Below are positions 23,869-36,470 of a stretch of 64,000 nucleotides of DNA, piece after piece. The stretch covers positions 35,340,001-35,404,000 of the forward strand of contig OX485806.1 in NCBI GenBank assembly GCA_950295325.1. The letters are read 5' to 3'. Positions within the stretch are counted from its first letter, which is position 1; each line of letters starts with the position of its first letter. Source of the stretch: Polytrichum commune. Its lineage: Eukaryota > Streptophyta > Polytrichopsida > Polytrichales > Polytrichaceae. Position numbers and translations under genes: made by a program. The notes under the pieces are model-generated. The model did not search any database. It saw only the letters and a list, made by a program, of their open reading frames with translations, and was not told the origin of the DNA.

Positions 23869-26800
23869 TTATTTTGTCATCAACCATGGGAACACATCTG
23901 GCGATGTTGGTAGGCGAGCTGTCAACACTTCGACTCCTGTCCCCGTAACCTTCACAAGAGCAACCAGTACAATGAGGTTGATGAAACTGATTACTCAAAG
24001 ACAGACTACAAAACTTGCACAAATCATGTGTCCAACTCAGGCTATCAAAAGAACCACACAAAAACTATTCTTACCAGAAGAGTGTGCTCAAACTGTGCAC
24101 TCCTTTTTCCATCAGCAGTAACTGCAGTCCAGCCATCTGGCCACATCCTATCCCTCCATACCCCTGCTTGCAGACCACAACATCCTTTTTGAATCCACCA
24201 GATGAAATCTTGTTCAGACATGAACATATGTGTGATGCATCTAGTCCACAATATTTCAAGACTTTGATCCTTGAGAAAGCTTTTACTAACCTGCGTTGAT
24301 CATGGGTTCAATGGTGAAAGTCTGCCCTGCTTTCATCACTCCCACAGCTTTGTTTCCTGTGGTCTAAGTTAAGAAAAAACCAAATAATTTCCTAATATCA
24401 GATCCTTCTACTATTTACTCTGAACAGGAGAATACTATGCAACCCTTCCTAGTCATCACTACTCTATATTTTGTGAAAAGATCATACAACCTCAACTTAT
24501 AAATCCAATATCATGCTCTGGATTGATCTCAAAGTAGCAAAATATTTGAAGTTACGAGAGAGTGAGGAGAACACGAAGCTGGTGACACGACATCTGAGAA
24601 ACCTCACATTTTCCTTAAATTGGGGCCAGGGAGAAGTAGAATGAACATGGCCAGAGTCTCAGTTCACATGTATGCCACACAAAGACCAAGGAAAGCTAGA
24701 AGTAACTCACATAACACAACAGTACAAAATTAGACCTCAAATGAAGACTTTGACAAACAAAAAACACCCCAAAATTAAGACAAAATATCTGAGACTCTAA
24801 ATGCCTGGAGGGTGGGATGATCATTGTGTGAAAAAAAACAAAAAAATGTCCAGCAATTGAATGTGTATACATCTGCAGTTCCTTCAAAGGCCTGAAGCGT
24901 TTATACCAATCTTTGTTAAGGATACGAGCATAATGTGGAATATTGGGTGCACAATGGAACAGCTCGCCTATTCCATGTCCAACAAATGACTTCACCTGCA
25001 CATAAAAGCATTTTTAGTAAGTCTCAACTCTAATGAAGTAAACAACAAACATCATTCTTTAAATGATTGCTCTAATGTATGATTAGCCATGAAAGTCTTG
25101 AAGAGTCAAAAGCTCCAGATGAAAACAGCATCCAATTCATATAGTAAACAGTACCTATTCACCCAGAGACGCACTGGTAAGGATGGAAATTAATACCACA
25201 GCTAGACTGTTTAAAGATGCATGTCGACTGACGACTTCACCAACCTCTCGATATCGAACTCCAGGCTTCACTGCACATTTTAATCAATGTTATATAAGTT
25301 TGTCCAGCTACACCTTAGAGGTTATCTTGTAAAGCGATAGATCCTAATAGAATCTTGCCATACTTACCCATCTAGGAATCACATATTATTCACTATATGC
25401 ACACATGAACAAGTATAGCCTCAAGACAAAGCAAAGACCCGCTCACAAAGCCATAAACAAGAGCATTCGTGTGTACATATACCTATGGCAATGGCCTTCT
25501 CCAAGCATTCATATGTACTTCTAACAAGATCTTCAGATGCTTTGTCTACTTTGCCCACAAAGTATGTCTCATTCAAATCACCTGTTTCACCCAATTCAGC
25601 TGAATAAGTACTTCCTTACTCTCTACTGCTTGTTGCTAGACGAATTTCAGAATAAGAAACTCTTCAAGTGACATGACCCCAAAGGGTCCCACACTTCACG
25701 AAAACCCCAAACATGTGATTGAGCTAAAACATTTGAGAAAGTATATTCTATTCTGCTGAGTCCAGATTCCAATCTTTAATTTAATGACCTCATATATAAG
25801 ATCAGTAACCTGCTGCCTGCCTGAACAAAGTTCACTCTATGATCACTTAGAAGCGCAAGAACTTTACCATGAAAACCATTCAAGTAGACAGTAACGTCGA
25901 CATTCACAATATCACCCTCTTCCAAAACCCTGCAAGTGATTCTAACGTTAATGCGCTAGGAAACATAAAACCAATCTGGCTGCATTGAACCATGTGTCTA
26001 GATGAAAAGGCAAATCAAAAGAGAGAAAAGAATATTGTGCCCTATGTATCCACAAGACATGCACAGGTATCATCAAGCTGAATACACAAGATAAAGCTTG
26101 GCTAAACACTCACCTTGCGTCAGGAATACCATGGCAGATAATTTCATTCACTGACCTGCCATGCCAGCCAACATAGAGATACAGCCATGAACTTTTGGAG
26201 AAATAGACAGGACATGCAGTACCAGTATTCAGAAATCTACCAGAACGTAATCTGAATACAAGATGAAAGTGAGGAAGTCTCACGTGCAGCAGGACTTTGG
26301 GAAGAAGTGATAATTCAGTGGTGATGGATAGCCACCTACATAGACAAGAAAACACAAACAAATTCAGCAAATAACTCTACCAATGAAACAGGTTTAGCTA
26401 GCAAAACTTTGCATAGCTACACACCTTCTAATATACCTATTAACCTACACACCTTGGAGATTGTGATTTGATTACTACTTAAGAATATCAGTCCTTGCTA
26501 GCACATACAGGTGAAACAAAACTGTAAAAAGCACTATTGCTGGAAAATAAGACCGACAGTGCCTCCCATTTATATCTGCTGTTCCAAGTACATATAACTA
26601 CCAATTCTGGAAAGCATGTTCCTTATCTATAAACTACATCAGACAGGAGCAGCAAAAACATGTGACTACACACCTCTGGCAATGGTAGCATCATGCACAA
26701 TATTGTCTATCTCATCAGTCGTCACTCCAGGCTTAATGGCTCTTGCTGCTGTATCAAGTACTTCCCTAGCAACCTGCATAAGGCTTGTCTTCAGACTTTG

Positions 26801-29281
26801 CTCTGCCAACTACCATGCTTGCAATCTCTACATAGCACTGCACTATAGTCTAGATGGAAGATTGGAACCAATGCAAAAGAACAAACGAGGACAACACACA
26901 GGAAAGAACTTCACTAAGACTATGGCTGATAGGGTTGATGAAATATATTCTAAACATGCATAGAGACCGCACCTTACAGGCTTCTCGCAGTTTTCTTATC
27001 TGTTGAGGAGACTTGATCTGAAAATTCCATGATACCACTAGCATGTCATAATACTGAAGATTTTTCATAATAGACAGCTACAAGTCAAGGAAACCTAAAT
27101 AAAAACTGTACTCCTTAAGTTACTGCTAGAAAAGTATTGATGCAGGTTTACTAGTTCCCCTAACAAAGATCCTGATATACATGTCATATGGAGGGGAGAT
27201 GACTAACAAAGAGAAATCAAACATGCTGTTCACAGATAATAAGTCATCAATTATCTCTATGCCAGTGTATATGCCTAAGATAGAAACTGAGCTTGAGCAA
27301 ATCTGACGCCTTACCTCTACGCTGTTTTGCCACTCACTAGCTTGCTCCTGGGTCGGTCTACCCTGTACAACCATGACCAATTATAATCAAATTACTACCT
27401 TCAATAAGTCTATTAAGAAAATCAAGGCATAAAAAATCAGAGGAACTGGCACACACAAAGTCACAAGTTTGTGATTTCTAGAGCTCCAAACTCTTGCAGA
27501 GAACACTGATTACAAACCTCGGGAGCAATGGAGACTCAAGACACAGTTAATTGCACCAAACATAAAGAAGCAACAACTTTAAGGAAAGATCTTGAGAATG
27601 ATAAGTGTTAGAATATATATATGCAAAAAATAGAGGGAAAAAAGGGTAGAATGAGTACCGTTGAAGCCCACTCAGGACGTGCAATATGTTCAGGTACAAG
27701 TCGCCGTGGTGAGATTGGAAATGGCCGCAATGGTCTGCATATTTCGATTGCACATTGTTAACTTTTAAGTCGGGCAGGCTGGTAGGAGTTCAAAGTGATA
27801 CAGATCACTTCTCAGTTTGATTTGTTGAAGTCAACTGAGATGTTATGAGATCGAGAACTTGTCAAGCCAACCATTATAACAGCCCCATACATATAGTATA
27901 ATTCTGGAGGCAAACTGTTTCTATCAACTATCAATAATCAATTCTACTGATCTATATTTATGTAATGAAATACTTCATTGAAATTTAATTGTAGAGAATT
28001 TGCACTAGAACCTGCATATATCAGCATAATTCAACATGCTTTGAGGCGAACATATGAAGATCGTGAGCCATTCAGAATTTTGCACAATTTACCCTGTCCA
28101 ATCAAAGGCAGGCATTTGGGGACTGCGGGATTGACCCTTGCGAACACAGTACATCCATCCTTGAGCTAAAGCACCAGAATGTGGATCCTGGACTCCATTG
28201 CCATCAACAACATGCTTTTGAATTGCTTGACTATGAACAGCTTTGTGAGAACTCCATGCTTCCTTAAAGCATTCCTGTGAACTGCCCCAATGCTCTTGTC
28301 AAAAATGCAGAGTAGCATTCCCACTACATCAGTGGGACAAATCACAAACCTGCTATCATCATACTTCTAAAACTACTACTCTCAATTTTGTCCCTTCTCA
28401 ACTCAGTGACTCAAGCTGTAATGAAGAGACACTGTTGTGAAATAATCATTAGAGTAAGTCGAGGCATGGCCAATAAAACCAAATAGCCCGCCTATACATC
28501 TTATTCCTCTGCGTTAAAATCCTAGAAGATACCTTGCTTAGGAATCTCTGCAAGTGCTTGAAAAAATCTTGTTGTGATTAAATGCGGTCATAGATTGGTT
28601 ACAGAAATGTATATTCAGAAAGTCCCAAATAGGAGAGTACTCACATCCCATTGAGGAGGGCAACTGATATTGCAAGACAGAGAGTTAAACCCTAACCCTA
28701 ACCACATCAACGCATTCTGCTGACAAATCCTTACAGGGAAGAGGGATGTTACCAAAAGGAGGCGTTAACTCGAGGCAGCTTCATTTCTAAACACTTTGGG
28801 CACCTGTAAATCGCCAACATCGATCGCCTTACTTCATCTTAAAGACCAATGTAACTCCGTATACTTCACAATTTATGATAGAACCCTCATGAACTCTACC
28901 CAATTAAAAGAGTGTCAACTTTTACACAGCATTTACATCACTTGCCAAACCTTTCACACTGGATAAACTTCGACTTCTACCATCACTCAATACCAATGAC
29001 AAAGCTCGCCATCAAAGACACAACAATTATATAGAATTCAAATCCCACACGGTTGTAATATTGCAATTGCATCAAAGAGAGCACTTCCTGCAAGAAGCTA
29101 GAAATCCAGCCTCACCAAACCAACTACACTTGCTCTAATTCCAACATTTCCAATCTTAAGACATTGCAACCCAGCAAGCAAGTAGGGCAAGCTATACTCA
29201 CTGGAGGCGAGCCGCCTTGCTGCATCGCAAGCATGCAAGGGAGGCGAGGTCGGTTTCGCAATTGGTGGAAGAGCTGTCCAT
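23869..29281 (-). CDS. MAP1A: Methionine aminopeptidase 1A (cytosolic type), 16 exons
   Basis: It removes the initiator methionine from nascent cytosolic proteins. Exons: 29202-29281, 28753-28803, 28093-28281, 27659-27734, 27315-27362, 26973-27017, 26674-26773, 26284-26335, 26114-26155, 25868-25929, 25483-25581, 25197-25270, 24926-24995, 24291-24356, 24075-24163, 23869-23949. All junctions are GT/AG and in phase, giving 407 residues plus stop (Arabidopsis MAP1A has ~398). The N-terminal zinc finger reads C17xxC20, C28xxC31, C44xxxC48, H56xxxH60, as in ribosome-associated MetAP1. The catalytic fold has all five metal ligands: D239 (NVDV), D250 (GDLNE), H313 (GHGIG), E346 (TIEPM) and E377 (QFEHT). 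[15 protein letters not shown] and [20 protein letters not shown] place it with MAP1A rather than the organellar MAP1B-D. The start gives a complete zinc finger and agrees with family length. Nothing is broken. Confidence 0.96.
28687..28703. repeat. Telomere-type repeat in an early MAP1A intron
   Basis: The plus strand reads AAACCCTAACCCTAACC, about two and a half units of the plant telomere sequence with one unit shortened. It lies in the second MAP1A intron and may be an interstitial remnant or a chance telo-box. Confidence 0.5.
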
Positions 29282-29600
29282 GGTCCGGATGTGAATATTG
29301 TACGGAGCAGTTAAATTAGAGCAGGGGAGATGATGCCGTGGGACGAAGGAAGAATTTCTCTTACACTAGCATTCCCTTGCAATCCTTGGCTTTCAACAGA
29401 AAATCATCCACATACACATAGACAGCTTCTCGGTCTCTTGAATCTCGGTCTCTTGAATCTCGGTCTCTCGAATCTCTCTCTCTCTCTCACTCACACACAC
29501 ACGAGAACGAGAACCAAAGCTGCTTGCTCCCCAAACCCTAAAATCTGTGCCCTAAGGTTTATGGTGGATTTTCATTAACTCCATGGGCTATTTTGTGTTG
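29282..29600 (-). promoter_or_regulatory. MAP1A promoter and 5' UTR region
   Basis: A tandem repeat of about 15 bases (CTCTTGAATCTCGGT, three units) lies at 29428-29475. It is followed by (TC)n and (AC)n tracts to about 29502, so the sense strand is GA-rich. AAACCCTAA at 29533-29541, about 255 bases upstream of the start, is a telo-box. Such boxes are frequent near translation-related plant genes, which suits MAP1A; regulation is inferred. Confidence 0.4.
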
Positions 29601-30290
29601 CATTCTCTCTTAAGTTGTATGTGGAAGACCTCAAAGTTCTTGAGGTGTTCAAGTTGAGGGCGTCCGTGACAATGACACTAATAAGGAAATATGTGATAAG
29701 TTTGGAATATTCAGATTTACATTTGTTTGGTAAATACATGAGGTAATTACTTCTTTTCTTCCTAGTGTTTATGGCTAGGGCAAAACAATCCATACACTAG
29801 TTCCTTGTTGGCAAGGGTTGCAGTCATTCAAAAAGAATTGGGTTGGTTAGCCTTCCCCTAGTGTTAATGTTATATATTGTCTATAATTAGGAAAACAAAA
29901 AAATAACAAAATTGACACAAACACTAGGGGAAAATTAAAAGTTGGACCGTGATTTAAATTCTATATTGTTCGTGTTCCAAAAAGATTTGAAAGAGTGATG
30001 ACTACACTAATTTGGAACATTATCTAAATCGCGGTCAGCTTCAAAAATTAAAGTGTATAATGTTCTATATTTAAAAGATGGTGTGATATTGTAATTATAT
30101 TGAAAAGATGGATCATACTTTATTGTATTTGAGAAGAGTGCAAAGTTCACTTATCCCAAGAATCTATCAAGAATCAACGATCCGATCATCCAAATGTGCC
30201 CTCTTGAATAGAAAGGGCTTTCGTTTTTTATTTAAGGTCTACATATCCCAATAAATTTACATTTTAGCAGGCCATCCTATGGTAGCAAGT
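29601..30290. other. Intergenic, AT-rich, no gene
   Basis: No open frame or repeat stands out in this stretch. Confidence 0.45.
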
Positions 30291-33200
30291 TCACAAATCC
30301 ATTGTTGGATTGTTCAGTTGTGTTGTGGATAGGTGGTATAATGACCTTTGTGAGGGTTGGTAGTTGTTTGGTGATCCAAGAGGGGTAGAGTTTCGTGTTG
30401 GTTATGCGTATGATTTTCCTTATGCAATGGTATGTTTTTAGGTGTTGCTTCCAAGTTTTTTATTTTTTGTGAGAGAGAAAACCGCCTTGTTCGCGGGCAG
30501 AATGTGGTAGGGGAAGGGAGACTTGTTTGTTTATGCATGTTTTGTTAATGCATGTACCGAGTGTGTTTATGATGTCTTGGAATGTATCTTGGATAGTCTC
30601 TCATTTGGTGGGAAACATTGATGTGTTTTGCATGGTTTCTATAAGCTAGTGGGAGTCTAGGTTGGTGACTTGGAACTTAATGAGGAGTGTTTGTATGTTT
30701 TATGATGGGATTGGGTAGGTAATGTTTGGGTGGTATTTGGGTGCTTGGTGTGATTTCCAAACTAGGTGTATGGAATTGAGTGCTAGGCTAATTAGGTAGT
30801 GATTTGGGTTTTGGTTTTGGTGAGTTAGGGTTTGGCATTTTGGCAAGGTGTGTAGTGAGATGTTGGTAAAGAAGCCGTCTACAAGGCTAGTGGAGGTGTA
30901 GTTGCTACCACTTTGTCTTGAGAAGGGTTCACTATTGTAGATAGGGTCTAGGGCTAGGCTTTGCATGAAATGTGCCCAATTTCTATTTTCTTGGTTGGGG
31001 TTTTGGGGGTTGCCAATATGTAGGCCTCCAACTGGAAGGATGTCCCTATTGAAGTTGCACACTGTGAATTACTTTGTGTGTTGGGAGATTTTTGGTGAGA
31101 ATTTTAAGTTGGCCTTTGATTTCCAAGAGGAGTGGGAGGCTAGTGATGTGTGAGGGCATGTATGGGTTCATTATGAGTAGTGGTGTGAGTGGTTGGTTGG
31201 ATATTTTGAAAACTAGTATATATGGTGATATGTCAATCAAGGTGGGGATTTTGGTGATATTTAAATGTAGTAAATGCTTTTGTGGATCATGGCTAGGGTG
31301 CCACCTCACGGGGGTTTGGATGTTGTGAGTTGTGGGTGTTTGTGGGGGTTTATGTCATTTGTGTGATTATAAAGGATTATGTAATCTAGGAAGCGGTTGT
31401 TTATGTAGGCGGTAGATTTTTGTTTTAGGAGTTTTGGTTTCTTGTGAGAATAATGGTGAGCTTATTATATATGGTTTCCGTTGGTTCCATAATGCATTGG
31501 AGCATGCAACGAATGTGGCATGTTGTCCATGTGATAATGTGGGTATGTATGATGGAGGTTTGCGTGGGTTGTGATTGGGGTGGTGGTTGTGTTGGTAGGG
31601 TGATGTTTTGGGTTTGGCATGAATCCGGTTACGGGGGTGGCTACATTTTATGAATTCGTGGGCCAATTGACTTGGGATAAATGGGAGGCTTTGTTGGAGT
31701 TGTTGTTGTGTGATATTTCTTCCTTGAGCAATTTGTTGGTTGATATATTCATAATCAGTTGTGTTTGGGAGGTTGGTGGGGTGGGTGTTGTGACTAGTTG
31801 TGATGGGTGTGGAGGTCCTTTGTGTTGGAACATGCATTTGGTCGAGAGGGCTTCACGTCATCTTAGGATGGTAAACCACCTTGGGTTTAGTTGTTTGGCA
31901 AGTTGTTGGTCACTTTGGTGAGGGTATTTTGGTAGGAGGGAGCTATGCCTCCATAGATGTGATAGGTGATCATTATTGTGAATGTGTATGTTGAGGGATA
32001 AGTATGGGATAAAAAATGTATTCGAGGTGCAAGTAGTGTGGTTTTAATCTTAGGGTGTTGGGCATGAAGTGTTGATTTTGTCTTTGTGTATATTCTTTTG
32101 GGAGGTTTTTTAGTAAGTATATGAGTGGTTTGGGGTTTGATCGAATGTCGCCACCAAGTAGTACGAGCATGCTTAGGTTTATATTTGATTTGTGATTGTT
32201 AAATGCTTTGGTTTTTTGGGGTGTGTTGTTGTGATCAAGTCATGTTTAATGTAGTTTGTGTTATTTTGTATTATGTGGTTATTGGTTTGGTAAGGGGTGT
32301 GTTTTATAGATGAAATAATAATTTGTGAATGGTAGGTGTATGAGGTAGGCGTGTGTGGGGAGGTGTGTAGGGTGATGGTGTGCGCAATGTATGTGTCTTG
32401 TGTGGTATGGGCAGATAGGAGGTTATCATGGTATTGGGGTGTGGGAATATGATGTTGTGTGACATTGTTTGTATTGCGTGAGAGTATGTACATAAGCATG
32501 ATAATAGATCGGAGTATCTAAGTATTGTATTTTTTGGGGGGATAGATCGTATAGTGTGAGAATAGTTCTTGAAGGTTACAATGAATGGGGGTGTGGTTCG
32601 GGTGTTGGATATTTATCCAAATGCATTGTGGAAAAGTTGCAAGTATCTATAGAAATAATTTTAGTTGTTTATTAATAAACATATAAAACAAACAAAGTAC
32701 AATACTAAAAAAAACCTCGTTGAGTAACTAGTTGTATTTTATTCATTGAGGAAGTTATAGCCTTGATGTTTGTGAAATGAAGTTTGGTAAGCTTGTAGGA
32801 AGCCGACGGTATTTGAAGTTGGAGTGGTGGGCCCATTGGTGGATTGGTATTGTTTGGGTCTTGGAGGAGTTGGTGTGGAAAAACTCTTAGTGTGACATTG
32901 TTGATGAGCATCTATAAGCGTCGGTTTCACTTTTGAAATTTATATATCAAAAAGCCTATGAGTGTGTGGAGTTTGTTGGTTTGCTATTGAAGAATTATGG
33001 TTGAAGCCTTCACTAGTGGTCGCTGTTAAAGTTGATTGCGGGGGATCACAAGCTTTCCATTTACCTTTTCTTCTCACTTCGTCATGGTTATGGCAAGTGT
33101 TTTTTTGGTAATGATAGGCTTGTTGTTGTTGGCATTGGACAAGGCTTGAATCTTCTCTGCTATAGCTCCCGTTGTTGGAGCTTGGACAAGGCATATGGCA

Positions 33201-33300
33201 GTGTATTTGGTACATAAGCCACTGATGATATCATCTAGGGTATGACACCAATTTTCCTTCCCAAAATTATGCACGGGTGATTGAGCCATTCCGTGTGTAC
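30291..33300 (-). mobile_element. Decayed non-LTR retrotransposon (LINE), ORF1-like part and endonuclease, with a 2A-like motif
   Basis: Read on the minus strand from 33290. A 71-codon start frame (MAQSPVHNFGKENW...) is followed after frameshifts by a Pro/Thr-rich stretch (about 32930-32700). A VLLGGDIRSNPKP string lies at about 32170-32130. An exo/endonuclease domain follows, shown by IMNPYMPSH (~31190-31160), NFNRDILPVGG (about 31060-31025; the usual form is GGDFN...), SLVDGFFTN (~30895-30865) and PNHYLISLALNS (~30800-30765; the usual form is SDHxPI). The sequence ends in the linker before a reverse transcriptase, which is absent. Frameshifts and stops are many, so it is dead. The order fits a LINE with an apurinic endonuclease. 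The clade is not settled. Confidence 0.6.
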
Positions 33301-35150
33301 CACGGTGTTTAACTATTGGCTATGACACCATCTGAAATGTTTATTTCCGTTGTTGTGATATGTGTCGGTTAAGGGGTTGAAATTTAGCCAATTAAATGAG
33401 TTAGTTGTATTCTTATATTGATGTTGATGTGGTTTATATTCTAGTTCATGAAGCAATTGTGGTTAATTGAAGACCGGTCATGATTTGATAACCACATAGT
33501 TTAAGGTTAGATTAGGGTGAGTTAGGGCTAAGTCGCGGCGGCGGCCAAATCTTAACCGCCAAGCAATATCAATGACATCTTATCGACCAAATAAATCTAA
33601 GAGAAGAAAGTTATGATGTTTAAGCATTCTTCTTGTTTTGGACGTTTGGATTTTGGTGCCTAAATAATTAGAGGAATTTTTAGAGGAGTAAGAATTTTTA
33701 TTACTGAATCTAAACACCAAAATGCTTGATGGTGTTGAAGTGACTATAATGAATACGGAAAGAGATTGGAGGCAATAGTTGTATATTCTATATTCTATTT
33801 ATTAAAAAATAGAATTCGGTTTTTTGTAGATTGCGCATGATTGGAGTAAATTCTTGATATGAGATTTTTGAGGTGTGTTTTAGTGAGATACAATACGTGT
33901 ATACAAAGTTAGAGAACGGATTTTTACTGAAGAAAAAATAATGAAATCTTAAAGTGAATTGGATCCAGAAGCTAAGACAATTTAACTAACTAACTTTAAA
34001 GATTTGGTCTTTGATGAATATTATAGGGGTGTTGATAAGATTTGCCAGGTAGGTATTGAGGTACTTTACAAAAATTGTGTCAAAATATTAGGAGTATAAT
34101 ATTTATGTTTTTACATATGTAAATAAAAATGCAACCAAGTCTATGAGACATGGTTGAAGGGTAATATGTGAATATGTTAGGTTGAATAAAAATTGTTCTA
34201 CGGTTTGTGTAGTGCATTTCTAAAGGTGATATTTTTCATATATATATTTTAAAATGTATATAATCAATGTACAAAGTTTTGTGAAAAAAAAGACTAAATA
34301 ATAGGAAAAATATACAAATACGAAGAATAAGGGCTTTGTATTAAGAGTGGTTGAGGGATAAATTGAGGGCGGTTAAAGGATGATCAAGAGATGAATGAAT
34401 AATACATAAGTAATGAACGAAGAACATGGTGTATTAACGAACATATGAATGTTAGATGAATGTTAATTAAGAAGAACAAAGATACTATGATTTTTTTTTC
34501 ACAAATTAATACAACTAGAAGCCTCACATTCTTTCGGATAACATACAACAAACTATATAAAAGTGTTTATCAAGAAGTGTTACCAAAGCTCACTCATAGA
34601 ATATCGTCTCCACCAAATATTTTTTCTTAATAACATTGGTGATTGAAGTTTGGATTACCTTTTAGGGGAGAACGTTGGTGATGATCATAGTGCTAATAAG
34701 TAGTGCCGAAGGATTTCTGGCATTTTCATCACGTGTCTAAATTGCTTTGATTTTCTAATGTATGAAGGTAATGTCGCATGTTAAAAAAATGTCCATAGCC
34801 TCTTCGGACGTTAAAGTGAGAAAAATAAATCTTTTGTGATTTCAGTTTGGTGAAGTTTTAAAAACTCGAGTTATTTTAACCTTGTAATATCTCTCATTTA
34901 CAATGATTTCGAAAGAAACTATATACGGGTTGGTCATTGATTGTTTCACCTTTGCGATGTAAACAAAAGTTTTGGGCTTTGTTGTTGAACTCAATTTTTT
35001 TATCTACTGTGCTGATCAACCTTATAACCTTCTCCAACTTCATGATGAATGTATGTTCTCCTTTGAAAAACGCAATGCTTGTGTTTGTGAGGTTGGCGAA
35101 AATGAAGCTTGATGAAGCCTGGCCAATTTTAGAAATGAAGTTGTGGCCAA
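33301..35150. other. AT-rich intergenic sequence, no gene
   Basis: Very AT-rich from 33600 to 34900, with no supported coding sequence. A GGCGGCGGCC string at about 33536-33545 is the only GC-rich spot. Confidence 0.45.
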
Positions 35151-36470
35151 TGTCATTGGGGTTACTTCATGCCAAGTGTAATATTCACTTTCCGGAGTTG
35201 CTTCATACACGCCTTCCCTTTGTTTATGCTCTTGTAGTTGGTCTCAACTTGAATAGTAACATGAAAGCCTTTGGAGAATCCAGTTTGCATTCTTGACTTG
35301 CTTGTGGCTTGATAGTTGTATGAAATGTAAGTGATGGCCTGGAACCGCATCTAGGTGTTTATTGGGATAGAGGCATTGAAGGACTCTTGGAAACATTCTC
35401 CTTAATATGTGAAATACAATGACTTCATTGGGGGGGGGGGGTGCCGATGTTGCAAATTTCTTCATCCAACCTCCTATGTCAAATAAGCGTACGTCCATTG
35501 TACTTCGTTATTTCCTCATGAACCGGAAAACCTAACCACATGTGAAAAAAATTGTATGTGCTAGAGATAGTTGGAGCGATTTTGTGAACCCTCTCTTGGA
35601 GTTTGTTGTAGTCAAGGGTGGAGGTCCAATCTTCAGCCTTCTTCCTTTTGTTGCTTGTGACTAGTGTTGCAATGATCATTTCTAAGACTCCATGTGTGTG
35701 TTGCGAGATTGACCGCCTCTGGGTATGGGGCTGCATTTTGGGCATGAGTATGAATGGGGTTGAATTATTGCTCCTGATATAGCTATAGGAAGTTTCCTCC
35801 ATTCATTGGCGAAATGTTTTTGAGCTTCATCTTGAGGTTTGTGTCCAAAATTGGAGGAAGGGCTTTTGGGCCATATGGGTTTGCTCTTGTAATGTAGTTT
35901 TGAGTTCAGGTGTTGTTGAGGTTACCGATTTTGGATGTTACTAGAGATCTTGCATTCGTATTGCTAAAGTTTGTTTTGTCTCTAGTTGGAGGCCATGTGT
36001 GTTGTTCAAGGAGTGAGTGGCGAGCTCGTTGAGGTATAAAAATGGTGGGATGTTACGTTGATGAGGTGGTTGCTATGTGTGCTTGGGGTAGCATTGCAAT
36101 CTAGTGGGATGGGGTTCTTCGTGGTATGGTTAGTCTACATAGTGGGCGCCAAGATTATGTTGTAGGTGGGCTTCCCTCAATTTTTTGCTAGAGGGTGTTG
36201 CACCGTTGTTGGGAACCTTGGTGGTATGTTGGAAGGTTTCGTTTCTATGTCTCCTTGCTAAGGCTATGCAATGATGATCTCCGGGTCGCTTGAGCTTGGT
36301 ACTTGAAGGCTTATTGTGAATGAAGTGTTTTTTTTGGTGAGAGGTTGGGTGTTTAAATATAAGTAGGGGGTTATCAATTGTGTGTTGTTGTGTGTGTGTG
36401 TGTTGGCTTGTGATTGGTGTGGTGGAGTTGTCCAATGGGTGTGGCATGTTGTTGCATTGGAGCAAATGTT
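35150..36470 (-). mobile_element. Unrecognised decayed coding sequence, probably transposon
   Basis: Three successive minus-strand frames look protein-like (36130-36465, 35479-35802, 35244-35350) and are rich in His, Thr and Pro, like the 31.4-31.8 kb part of the LINE. One contains DWTSTLDYNKLQERVHKIAP. No known domain is recognised, and a 12-G run (35430-35441) interrupts the area. It could be another piece of a related element. Confidence 0.25.

Noticed and set aside
24600-29200. Open frames inside MAP1A introns (for example 26616-26963 plus strand)
   Set aside because: They overlap assembled MAP1A exons on the other strand and have no independent support.
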